From NCBI GenBank assembly GCA_030674185.1, contig CM060307.1, positions 47,800,181 to 47,864,180 of the forward strand: DNA of 64,000 nt, read 5' to 3'. The position numbers and the translations under genes were made by a program. Within the stretch, counting starts at the first letter, position 1, and each line of letters begins with the position of its first letter. Below are positions 1 to 13,000 of this stretch, piece by piece. The notes below the pieces were generated by a model. That model ran no database searches and was not told the DNA's origin. It saw nothing but the letters and a program-made list of their open reading frames with translations. This DNA is from Monoplex corrugatus. Taxonomy: Eukaryota > Mollusca > Gastropoda > Littorinimorpha > Ranellidae.

Positions 1-135
<135 letters not shown>

Positions 136-514
136 CTGGATACTTCTGAGCTGTCTGATACTTTTTCTACAACCAGTTTCAACACTGATCACTTCCTGAA
201 AGGAAAATTATCACATACTTCCATTATAATAGGTTTTGTCACAGAAATACTAAAAATACATCATCATTAAAAACTTCAAATAGTCTCATTTTCTCTTCCT
301 TTCTCTGCCCATTGCTGTCTCCTCCATCCTTAGATATTCCAAGTTCAACAGAAAATTGTTTTTGCTGATGAAAGTGATTAATTTTGAGAGAAAGCTAGCT
401 TTTGTTTCCCAGTACAGTTAATCTAGGCACACAAAATCAGCAACTTCAAAGAATCAAATCATGCAAGTTTTGCTAACATGTGCTGTGTCTCAAAGTCACT
501 CTCCCTTTTCACCA

Positions 515-862
515 GTCACTACAGTGATCAGACTTGTGCAATGGATTGACAGGCTATGGGTTCAAATTCCATTAAACCTGTCAAAAAAATAATTCTGGGA
601 TTTTTCGACCTCCCGTGGCTCCTATTCAGAGTTAAGCATACTACAGGCATACTGGGAAAACTGGGAACCTAAAGCTGAGACTTCATGGATGTATCACTGA
701 GAATGTTTTTCACATTTTGCAACCAACATGACAAGTGTCTGTATCTTTCGTGCCTGGTTGATGTCAAGGAAGTGTTGAGGACAGTCTCGTCATGCCATCT
801 CAGTCCAGAATGGAACTTAGCAGCACTGTCAGCATCATCTCCATTCTCATACCAGGGTCAAA
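515..862 (+). mobile_element. SINE family S1 copy (tRNA-headed, diverged)
   Basis: A tRNA-like head (GTGCAATGGATTGACAGGCT, then B-box GGTTCAAATTCC) is followed by the S1 body with GGGATTTTTC and a TGTCTGTATCTTTCGTGCCT block. The other window copies are at 4655, 18425, 27335 and 55545. No selective signal; 866-1039 holds nothing recognisable. Confidence 0.75.
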
Positions 863-1039
863 AATAGTCCTAGACTTTGTGGTTTAAAACACATACACAC
901 AAATTCTTCTCTTTTCTTATGGAATTTTGTTTGTTTGTTTTATTTCACTTTTTGCATACTTCAGACATTTTTTCTCTCTCCAGATATTTTATTCTACTTT
1001 TTAAAATTTACACTGACAATCAAGCTCCAACAATGTTAC

Positions 1040-1092
1040 CTGAAACGTCTTGATATGCTTGTGTATGTCTGGCTGTTCTTCATCTGATTTCA
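1040..1092 (-). CDS. FANCI: FANCI coding exon 23, last in window (residues 944-961)
   Basis: Acceptor CTTGTTGCAG, donor TTTCAG|GTAACA. Encodes VKSDEEQPDIHKHIKTFQ, corresponding to the short acidic linker before the vertebrate IRQFQRSLLNLL helix. 53 bp, phase 1 in and phase 0 out. Later exons must lie left of the window; none was found in 1-1039. Confidence 0.78.
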
Positions 1093-4000
1093 CTGCAACA
1101 AGAAATATGCACATTAAAGTATTTTACACGGAAAAAAATTGTTTTACAAACCTAAACAAATACACTATTCATGTATGTTTTAACTCTTCCACTAATAAAA
1201 AAAATCTTGTCGCTTTTACTAAGCTTTTTTACGGGTCTTACATATAACAAAGCTTTATTTTCTTTTATAAACTGTTACTTTTTAAGCGAATCTGAAAACT
1301 TTTAATTGCTGGAATGATTTCTGTTTTTACCCTAGAACTGTAAATACAAACAAGGCCTACCAAGTGGACTGTAAATACACACAAACAGGGCGTACAGACT
1401 GTAAATACAAACAAGGCCTACCAAGTGGACTGTAAATACACACAAACAGGGCGTACAGACTGTAAATACAAACAAGGCCTACCCAGTGGACTGTAAATAC
1501 ACACAAACAGGGCGTACAAACAGACTGTAAATACAAACAAGGCCTACCAAGTGGACTGTAAATACACACAAACAGGGCGTAAAGACTGTAAATACAAACA
1601 AGGCCTACCAAGTGGACTGTAAATACACACAAACAGGGCCTACAAACGGACTGTAAATACAAACAAGGCCTACCAAGTGGACTGTAAATACAAACAAGGC
1701 CTACCGAGTGGACTGTAAATACAAACAAGGCCTACCAAATGGACTGTAAGTACAAACAAGGGCCTACCAAATGGACTGTAAATACAAACAAGGCCTACCA
1801 AATGGACTGTAAATACAAACAAGGCCTACCAAGTGGACTGTAAATACAAACAAGGCCTACCGAGTGGACTGTAAATACAAACAAGGCCTACCAAATGGAC
1901 TGTAAATACAAACAAGGCCTACCAAATGGACTGTAAATACAAACAAGGCCTTCCAAGTGGACTGTAAATACACACAAACAAGGCCTACCAAATGGACTGT
2001 AAATACAAACAAGGTCTACCAAACAGACTGTAAATACAAACAAGGCCTATCAAATGGACTGTAAATAGAAACAAGGCCTACCAAACGGACTGTAAATACA
2101 AACAAGGCCTACCAAATGGACTGTAAATACAAACAAGGCCTACCAAATGGACTGTAAATAGAAACAAGGCCTACCAAATGGACTGTAAATACAAACAAGG
2201 CCTACCAAATGGACTGTAAATACAATTACAAACAAGGCCTACCAAATGGACTGTAAATACAAACAAGGCCTACCAAATGGACTGTAAATACAAACAAGGC
2301 CTACCAAGTGGACTGTAAGTACAAACAAGGCCTACCAAATGGACTGTAAATACAAACAAGGCCTATCAAATGGACTGTAAATACATACAGATAAGGCCTT
2401 CCAAATGGACTGTAAATACAAATAAGGCTTACCAAGTGGACTGTAAGTACAAACAAACAAGACCTACCAAATGGACTGTAGATACAAACAGGGCCTACCA
2501 AGTGGACTGTAAATACAAACTTTTTTTTATAATTTTTTTTTACTTTTATTGTTGTTTAAAGCCCAGCCGACTGCACAGAGCCATATCAGGGCCATAACCG
2601 CTTCAAAACACAAAACTTCAACAGGAAAAAAGAAAAAGAAAAGAAAATTAAATACACATATCAGTGCATTCGCGCACATAATCTAAGGACATGCCCCCGG
2701 CGTAGGACTATTACGTCCGATTTATCGCACAGGGGAGATTTAAAAAATACACCTGAAAACAAATATAAGCATACATAAGGACACCAAAACGTATAAAAAC
2801 AGGCATAAATTATCTAAAATTGCTTCTGCATATCTCACTGCCTTAGAACCAAAAATGCACTTAATACATGTACCCAATTACCAATCTGAAGAAAAAGTAT
2901 GTAAGACTTTATCGAAAAAATATAGGTGAATGGACCATTAAGGCAGAACATAAGTAGAAATGACTGAAGAAGCAAGGCAACAAGGCAGAAACAAAGAGAG
3001 CGACAGAAAAGAGGAAATTTCTAGCACAGAATTTCCAGAAGGTGGGGATACTATTTATACTGAAAGAGCCCCGGCAACCCAAGAGAGGGGGGGGGGGGGG
3101 AGTAAATACAAACAAGGCCTACCAAGTAGACTATAAATACAAAGGCCTACCAAATGGACTGTAAATACAAACAAGGCCTACCAAGTGGACTGTAAGTACA
3201 AACAAGGCCTACCAAGTAGACTGCAAATACAAACAAGGCTACCAAGTGGACTGTAAGTACAAACAAGGCCTACCAAGTAGACTGCAAATACAAACAGGGC
3301 CTACCAAGTAGACTGTAAATACAAACAGGGCCTACCAAGTAGACTGTAAATACATACAAATAGGGCCTACCAAGTGGACTGTAAGTACATACAAACAAGG
3401 CCTACCAAAAGGACTGTAAGTACAAACAAGGCCTACCCAATGGACTGTAAATACAAACAAGACCTACCCAGTGGACTGTAAGTACAAACAAACAAGGCCT
3501 ACCCAGTGGACTGTAAACACAAACGAGGCCTACCCAGTGGACTGTAACTCCAACTAAGGCCTACCCAGTGGACTGTAACTACAAAGGCCTACCCAGTGGA
3601 CTGTAAGTACAAACACACAAGACCTACCCAGTGGACAGTAAGTACAAACAAGGCCTACCCAGTGGACTGTAAACACAAACGAGGCCAACCCAGTGGACTG
3701 TAACTACAATCAACCAAGGCCTACCCAGTGGACTGTAACTACAATCAACCAAGGCCTACCAGTGGACTGTAACTACAAACAACCAAGGCCTACCTAGTGG
3801 ACTGTAAGTAAAAACAACCAAGGCCTACCCAGTGGATTGTAACTACAATCAACCAAGGCCTACCCAGTGGACTGTAAGTAAAAACAACCAAGGCCTACCC
3901 AGTGGACTGTAAGTAAAAACAACCAAGGCCTACCCAGTGGACTGTAACTACAACCAACCAAGGCCTACTAAGTGGGCTGTAGATACAAACAAGCAAGGCC

Positions 4001-7000
4001 TACCAAGTGGACTGTTACTACAAACAAGGCCTACCCGTGTACTGTAAGTACAAACAAGCAAGGCCTACCAAGTGGACTGTAGATACAAACACGGCCTAAC
4101 AGGACCTACCAAGTGCCAAGAGACACTGTTTGATGTCAGCCTCCCCACGGTTAGAAGCAAGAGTGAAGACATGGACCAGACCCTCCAGACTGGCCCCCAC
4201 CATCTTAATCTTTCTCTCCCGTCCTTCCACTGCCAGCTGGTTCTCCGTGTACTGACTCATGAACAGTCTGAAGCAACAAGAAAAAAAATTTTGATAACAA
4301 CTGTATCTGCACAGTGCATAGCATTTACAGTCCTTATCAAAAAAATGCTCATCTGTGAAAGTAGACTGATACTCAACTCTGCCATGCTACCTTTTTCCTC
4401 TCTAAGCATATTTGGACATAAGGGAAACAGCACAGTCGAGTGTGGTCAGGTGTAGCATGCTATGCCAAAAGTGTAGCACTTGGCAAGTGTCATCTCTTCA
4501 TGAGACTTTCTTCAGTTATGGCAGAGAGGTTGGCAATAAACACATAAACACAAGGCCAGCCACACAGCTAACCATTCAGCTTGAAGATCTCACAAAGAGA
4601 AAAAAATGTCACATGCTTGATGTGCAGCAAACTTTGGTAGGGGGACCAGTTCCTATAGTGCATGGTTAGCACACCGGACAACTGGTTTGATGGTTGTGAG
4701 TTCGAATCCCCATCCTTCCTGTCAAAATCAGTGGGATTTTTCAGCCCTAACTGATGCCAACCCAGAGTTGAGTGTGAATCCATTGGGAAGACTGGAACCA
4801 CACTGTCGAATCTCATATGGACAAATATATCAGTGAGGATGCTGCTCAAATCTCATGATCAACAATGCAGGTGTTTATATCTCTCGGGCCTGGTAGATGC
4901 CAGAACATATCATGACAATATACATAAACTACAGCCCTGTCATGCAATCTCAATCCTAGATGGAACTTCACAGCATCACGATCATCATCCCCATTGCAAT
5001 CATCATCGTCATCACACCATAATAAGAACTGTTCCAGCTTCTGTAGCCATTCATGAGGCAAAGAAAAAGGGACAGAAAAAAATCGATATGGGAACTCTTA
5101 TATGAAGAGACAATTCATTCTGAGAATGTAGACTGGTACCTAATTCTGCCACAGTCAACAAACAGGTTCCCAGTCTACTGTTTTCTGGTGAGCTTTTATC
5201 AACACACCATTTGGTCTGATGAAGACTCTTGCAGGAGGTTTTAAGTTCACCAGAAGAAGACAGAAGCTCGTATAACTGCCAGCTCCTTCCCACTTACTAT
5301 AGTCTTGACACTTGGCAGTCGTAAGCTCCCAACATTACGTTACTTCAACCACAGCAGTTGTTTAAACAGTCATGAAATGGCAAGACATGATGCTCCAGAC
5401 ACAGCCTATTTTGCTGTCCAGCAACATCTGACATGCCCTGAATGGGATCCTAAGTTTGCCGTCTTTCCGAGCAGTCAGCAGGTTTTCCCTGCAGTCATCA
5501 GGCCTGGTTTCCTGAAGTCAGTGGCCAAACCACAAGCCGAAGTTAACAATACTTCATAACAAAGTCCAAAAAGATTATATAGCTCAGCTTATTTTGGATA
5601 TGGTTTGTCTTGTTTTATTAATTTGTATATGTGTCTGTGGTTTTTCATTCTTATGCATTTTCAATGGCACAATTAAAGAGAAACAAGTAGGCAGAGGCAA
5701 CTAGAAAGGAAGAGCAGAAGAAATGTTCACCTCCCCCAAAGTATCGCATGCATGCAGAAGAGATGAGGGAGGGGAAGAAGAGACAGGAACCAGTGCTGTC
5801 ATTAAAATCAAGAAAAAGTCACAAGTACAGAAATCTCAGAGGTATTCCAATTGACACATGTGTTGCAGTCGACTTACCTGCCAAGTGTACAACAGTGGAT
5901 GAAGAGTTTCTCAGGGTTACAGTTGGCCCCATCACACATTCCTTTCTCCACCACCTGCTGAAGTTTCTGCAGCGCCACAGCAACCACATGGCCCATGAAA
6001 TCTTTGCTCTCTCTCAGCGCTTCCATACTTTCACGATGTTCTGGATTCTCATCACTGCAGACAGGAAAACATATGATGGGCACATTAGTCAAGTGGTTAA
6101 GATGTTGGACTTCAATACAAAAGTCTGAGTTTGATCTTGCCTGGATACCTTCTGCCTAGCAGGTAAATGGTAAAGGTTGTTTTAATCTTCCAGGCCATGT
6201 GTACAAACCTGTAAGTGCTTGAACATTCTTCGTGTGATTACATATGCAAAACATAAACAAGCATGTTAAAGATCCTGTAAATCATATCAGTAACTGGTCG
6301 CTGATGGAAAAATTAAAACACCCAGCATGCACACCCAGCATAAACTGAGTACGTAAACTAAAGCAACATACCACCTGCATAGTGTGGGCAAAATAACATG
6401 CATATATGCATCACCCAAAAAAACCAAAAACTAGACCCCTGCCCCCGCAATTTTGTTTTATACTGGCAGAACACACAACATACTTTTAAGAAACAGACAC
6501 ACACAAAATATCATATATACGATGGAATCTACTAACACAATGTTCAATCTCTGCTGGGTCTCATCCTTCCCTGAAAACATAAGTTGTTAGCATAAAAGTG
6601 AGATTGACAGATTACTGCCTGTAAGATTAATGCTGCCTGTGAAAACAAGACGAAATAATTGCCCTTCTGACAAAACAGTCTACTATGAAAAATGAAAAGC
6701 CTGCTCTGCAGTTCAGATTCATGATATTGCATCATTTTAATTCACCAGTACTGAGCATCCAGCAAGCAGACCATTCACAGGCAGAAAGAGAAGACTACTG
6801 GGTGTTCAGTGTTAAAATGTTACAAGAAGAATGACTATGTGTACAACATCACATCTCACAAGTGCCCAAAGCCCCTACAAAAAAAAGCATAAATACCAGA
6901 TGTGGACACAACTAAAGCAAAAACATGTCAACCCTACTGCTGTGATGAAACAGATCAACCTGCTGCCTGCATATCTCCCCTTGTTCCCTCCCCTACTGTT

Positions 7001-10000
7001 CTCTTTCAGCTTCAAGGTTTACATGTCGAATTTACAACACAACCACACTGTATGAACTCAGCAGAACACAACAGCCAGCACACCGACTACACAGGGCAGG
7101 CCAGAGGAGACTGTTGGGTGTTTTGTGTTGCTACTTGCATGTGTCCCATTCTTCTTGCCCTCTAATGCTCAGCATTATTAAAGTTTTTTTGATAAATTTA
7201 AAACACAACCACTCTGTGTGAACTCAGCAGAACTGAGCACACCGACCACACAGAGTAGATCAGAGACTGAGGGTATCAGCCCCCTAATATTCAGCATTAA
7301 AGATTTCATGTTAAATTTACAACACAAAACCACACGAGGCGTTGACTCACCAGAACAGAGCATCCAGCAGGCGGACCACACAGGGCAGAGAGAGGAGACT
7401 GTTGGGTATTTTGAAGTTGCTGCCTGCAGGTCGCCCCTTTTTCCCTCCCCCTCCACCACTCTTCTCTTTCAGCACCTCACTCAGCGCCTTGTACTTACTG
7501 AATAACTGCACCACTTGCTCATTGCTCTGAACACTGATGCACAGTGGGGGAGAGAAGACAGAAACGACACAGATGGTTAAGCAAAATCACAATCTCATTA
7601 ATACCTGTAAAATCATTAAATTACTTCAATGTATACAGGTCTCTGTCTACATATTTCTTTCCTTCCCTACCCACTTTTTGTTTTGTTTTGTTCTGTTTTG
7701 TTTTGTCTGGTAACACATCACATATTAAATTTGAGTCAAATGTCCAGGTCAACATACAGTAATAAGTCATGCATGAATCTGAATATGAAAGATCATTTTC
7801 AAGTTTTCAGACGAAATCAGTTCTAAAATCAATTCTTATTCTTAACAGCTTGAAATTTAAAAATATGCAAAAGAACAGACCATGCTCAATAGGGTCAGAT
7901 GATGCCATTGTCAGTTTGGAGTTTGTTTGAATGGGCTTCATCATACTCATCAATTCCACAGGCACTCCACCCAAATCTGCCAGTAATTATCTGGCAACTC
8001 TAAACTGGCAGAAAACCCTATGTGCTGGCAAGGTCTTGAAACAGGGAAGGGGCGGGGTGGTGGAACGACACCTATAAAACATTATGCTGACACCACTGGA
8101 TATGACTGGATCATTAACCCTTTGACTCCCGCAGCCTGTCCTCCAGCATCCCGCATTGTCAACCATGTTAGCAAATCAAAAACTTAACCCTTTGACTCCC
8201 TCACCCTATCCACCAGCTTCCTGTAGGACGCTGGTGGATAGGGTGAGGGAGTCAAAGGGTTAAGTTTTTGCAGCTGGCGGATATAGTGTGAGAGTCACAG
8301 GGTTAATACAGGAGTCAATAGGTAGTTTTTATGCTGCAGACTGGTACAGTACTGAATACAAGACATCAGGTCTCAAGTCCATGGCTCAACCAAGAGCCAG
8401 CCAGCCTGATAAAATAAGAAATACCATATCAACACCACTTATTAAGCAGGGTTTTAGAATATGAAGAACATTAAACCAGCTCAAGTTCAAGATCATGAAA
8501 CAGACGTGAGATTACAATCTGTAACAGATTCTGTCAGTCGCTAGACAAAATCTGATGACGTTGCAAATGAGTTTCTGAGGGAATTTAACCTGATCAGAAT
8601 GCATGATACAGGTTAGAATATTCTAACAGCTTTTTCCAGTGGCATTACAAATCATAAGATGATGTCATATATGTCAGGAATAAGCATGAACATAAAATGT
8701 AAAAATATTAGCTATACAGCACATATGCTGCTACAAAACATATACATCTCAGGATACAATTACACAAGTCATTATTCTAATAAGGAAAATGAATTAAAAA
8801 AAAAATCTCATTGAATAAGTCAATGTTATAAAGGCTTGACAACTTCCCAGACCAAAGTCTCACTAACTAAGTCAATGTTACAAAAGCTCAATGGTTCCCC
8901 AGCCCTATCAACAGGTGTGCCTTTACCCACACTGTCGCTTCATGCATACCTGAAGTTTCCAGCAGTGAAGTTGTGCTCTATTAGAACCTCATAGGTTCCC
9001 AGCAAGAGAATAGCAAAAATGTTATTCCTCACTCCCACGCTGTTGGCTGTGGAAAAATCTGCAGCTTTGTCCTGCAAAATACAGACTTAGCAGTTTAGTT
9101 TTAGTCTTTTTATGACAATTTCAGCTTGTTACAATGTCTAACACATTCTTTCATACTGATCACATGTCTAAATCAGATGTTCTGTTCTTGTTTTTGTTGT
9201 TGAATTTGTTGTTTATGTTGGGTTTTTAATGTTTTTTTCCTTGTTTTAACATGTCAACTTTCATATGACAAAACATTACTGCATACATGTTCATAGTGCA
9301 CAAAGTACAAAACACACTATAAAAATTTGTTGTGACGAGGAAACATTACTGTCCGCACTATTATCCTGCAAACAGTACAAAACTCATGATAAGAATTTGA
9401 CATGACGAGGAAACAGTGCTACCTGCACTATTATCCTGCACACAGTACAAAACACATGATAAAAATCTGACATGACGAAGAAACATTACTACCTGCACTA
9501 TTATCCTGCACACAGTACAAAACACATGATAAAAATCTGACATGACGAGGAAACATTACTACCTGCACTATTATCCTGCACACAGTACAAAACACATGAT
9601 AAAAATCTGACATGACGAGGAAACATTACTACCTGCACTATTATCCTGCACACAGTACAAAACACATGATAAAAATCTGACATGACGAGGACACATTACT
9701 ACCTGCACTATTATCCTGCACACAGTACAAAACACATGATAAAAATCTGACATGATGAGGAAACATTACTACCTGCACTATTATCCTGCACACAGTACAA
9801 AACACATGATAAAAATCTGACATGACGAGGAAACATTACTACCTGCACTATTATCCTGCACACAGTACAAAACACATGATAAAAATCTGACATGACGAGG
9901 AAACATTACTACCTGCACTATTATCCTGCACACAGTACAAAACACATGATAAAAATCTGACATGACAAGGAAACATTACTACCTGCACTATTATCCTGCA

Positions 10001-13000
10001 CACAGTACAAAACACATGATAAAAATCTGACATGACGAGGAAACATTACTACCTGCACTATTATCCTGCACACAGTACAAAACACATGATAAAAATCTGA
10101 CATGACAAGGAAACATTACTACCTGCACTATTATCCTGCACACAGTACAAAACACATGATAAAAATCTGACACGACAAGGAAACATTACTACCTGCACTA
10201 TTATCCTGCACACATTGAGAGAGAGAGAGACATTTATTATCCTGCACACATTACAAAACACATGATAAAATTTATTACTGCCTTCACTATTATCCTGCAA
10301 ACAGTACAAAACACATGATAAAAATTTGATATGATGAGGAAACATTACTGCCTGCACTATTATCCTGCTAACAGTACAAAACACACCGATGATCTGAAAA
10401 ATCAAAGTCCAACAATTCTCTGGATCACTGGTCAGTAATTAATACTATCACGCAAACTTACGGCATTAAACAAGATGGCAAATAGAAAATGTTCTCAAAA
10501 AGAGAGACAGAGAGAGAGAGAGAGTGAAAAAGCATACGTGAAAGACAACAGACACAAGAGCACATCAGATGTCCCAACATGCCTAGATCAACACCCTCAC
10601 CAGTTCAAAGTCCTCCATGTCCGTCTGGATGATGCGGGTTGTTAGAGCATTCAACATCTCCTCCAGACCAGACATGCTGGACCCTGATCCTCCCTCCCCA
10701 CCGTCCTCCTCCTCATCTTCTTCATTATCACTGTCCACATGCTGCAGGCGGATCATCTTCACTCGTTGTACACATTGTTGGATACATGACAGGAGATGCG
10801 CCTGAAACCATACAACCATTTTGGAAAAAGGGACTAAGCACCCAGAATGAAAAAGTCTATGTAGACATGGAGGTGAAAGTTGAAAAAAACACACACAAAA
10901 ATGAACATGAAAAAAATACACACAAAAATGAACAATGATTGCATACATCACAACACCAACGAAAGCATGGAAAATAAATAAAACAAAACAAAAAGAAATC
11001 CTTAAACAAGAAAAAAAATTCAAGACGATCAAACCGAGAACGCGAAGAATGACAAATGATGAACAAACGACAATTCTTTCCTCCACTGCTGGTACAGTTC
11101 TCCAACTTAAAAACAAAACCATTTTTGTTTTTTGTTCTGAGCAATGCACGTAAGCACATTATTCCGTTGTTTATCCTACACTAAGCAGGCATTATATTGC
11201 TGCACAGCTGGCGTGCCCCGTCATGCAGGCAGTCGTACTCCTTTTTGGGGGTGTACATGCTGACTACTTTTGCTTCTATAAACCACTGATACTGACATGA
11301 CTTTCAGGTTCTTAAATATGTGTATTTGATGTTCATAACTGACAGGCAAGGTAGTCAAGTACGTAAACGTTGCACATCCAATCGAAAGACCCTGGGTACG
11401 ATATGCCTGGACACCATTGCTTGGTGGGTACAGGGTATGGATTTTTCTGATCTCCCAGATTAACACATGTGCAAACCTGCAAGTACCTAAACCCTCTTTG
11501 TGTCTATACACACGCAAACTATCATATATGACCTTATAGATCCTGTAAGTCATGTCACAGGCTGGCTTATGGAAACATGAAAATGCACACCCACCAATGA
11601 TGCAGACTGTGTAAAAGCATAGTGGAATGGAGGTCAGCTCACCTCAAAGCTTGAGTTTCCTGTGCCCCACTACAAAGTCTGATTACGTGTGCAGTAAGTC
11701 CACATGAGTTTGGAGAATAGCGTTGCACAAAGATGATTTACTATCATACTATACACACAAAAGATGTTCACGCACTAACAGGTCTGCATATACAATGACC
11801 TAAGAGATAAACAATAAATATTCACCCTTTACCCACCAGGCAGAACCCAGACAATATCGCTCAGATCTTGCGAATGGAAGTCTGTTGTTCTATTCAAATC
11901 GGCTATTGTATCTATTAATCCTTTGACTCCCACAGCCTGTCCACCAGCATCTTGCATTGTCAACCATGCTAGCAAAGCAGAAACTTAACCCTTTGATTCC
12001 CTTACCCTATCCACCAACTTCCTGCTGAAAGCTGGTTGTTTGCAGTAGGTGGATACCATGCGGCAGTCAAACAGTTGATAAAGGCTGCTGTGCTAATATT
12101 TTGAACCTGTCTACTTTCATGCTCAGTTTTGTTGTGGCATGCAATCTAAGTTTGTGAATTATGACACTTTGACTGCTATCTTTAAAAAGGGATGATGCTT
12201 TATGATTTACCTAACAAAGAGTTACTGATTGCATTTTTTTTTTCAAAACATGGCACAGCTTTTCTCACAGATTTACACACAGCTTCAGTATTCCCAGAGA
12301 ATTTGTTGCTTAATATTCAAAAACAATCTTTTCAAACCATGCCTTGGAAAGAGTTAATGATAACAATTACTTTATTTCATTACAATATAAATGTGTGCAA
12401 GTATGTGAGTGTGGTAAACTCATTGATATGAAATTAAGACTGCAATAATCGAATTATTACAATGTGTACATGACATTTCCTAAAACACAGCTAAAAATTG
12501 TAAGCATTTCTATAGTCTTACCAGGGGTTCAGCCAAGAAGACATTTTCACCACTGGCAGTGATGCAGGCTTCCAATTTCAGGGGTGGTACCGTATCCTCT
12601 GCAGATTCATAGTAACACTTCACCTGCATGGAGCAAATATACAGAGGCGAAGTCAAATCACATAGGTGTATGAGGCAGATTTTTCAACCAGTGACAATTC
12701 CTTTAATGTTATGGATACTTTTATGCGTACACACTCCAAAGCAGACCTTAATTTTTTTCTTCTCACCAGTAATACCAGCACCAGCCCATCATCAGTCCAG
12801 TGCATGAGATGGAATCTGTTATTTCTGGATCCCGCTGTGTCCTATGCAGCTTGACATGCAGTTTCAGTTTCTCAAGATGATGTCTCCGTGCTCGGAATGA
12901 ATTCCATATGCATTAACGTCACAGGTGCCATGTATATGGTGATCATAGCACAAGCCTTAAGCATAAACCCATGAGCTGGCCAGGTCCTGAGGCCCTATCT

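Noticed and set aside
1357..1728. 123-codon minus-strand frame through the 31-bp minisatellite
   Set aside because: Simple product of the repeat; breaks where units change length.
1336..4109. Tandem array as a CRISPR-like repeat-spacer array
   Set aside because: Units are head to tail without unique spacers, in a eukaryotic intron.
5305..5559. 84-codon frame in a FANCI intron as a nested gene
   Set aside because: No recognisable domain, no supporting context, and length within chance for this sequence.
9361..10405. Series of 60-codon minus-strand frames (MSDFYHVFCTVC..)
   Set aside because: The 70-bp unit is not a multiple of three, so frames shift from unit to unit and merely mirror the minisatellite.
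10583..11149. 188-codon minus-strand frame as a separate gene
   Set aside because: Only its last 67 codons are FANCI exon 18; the upstream part is intron read through.
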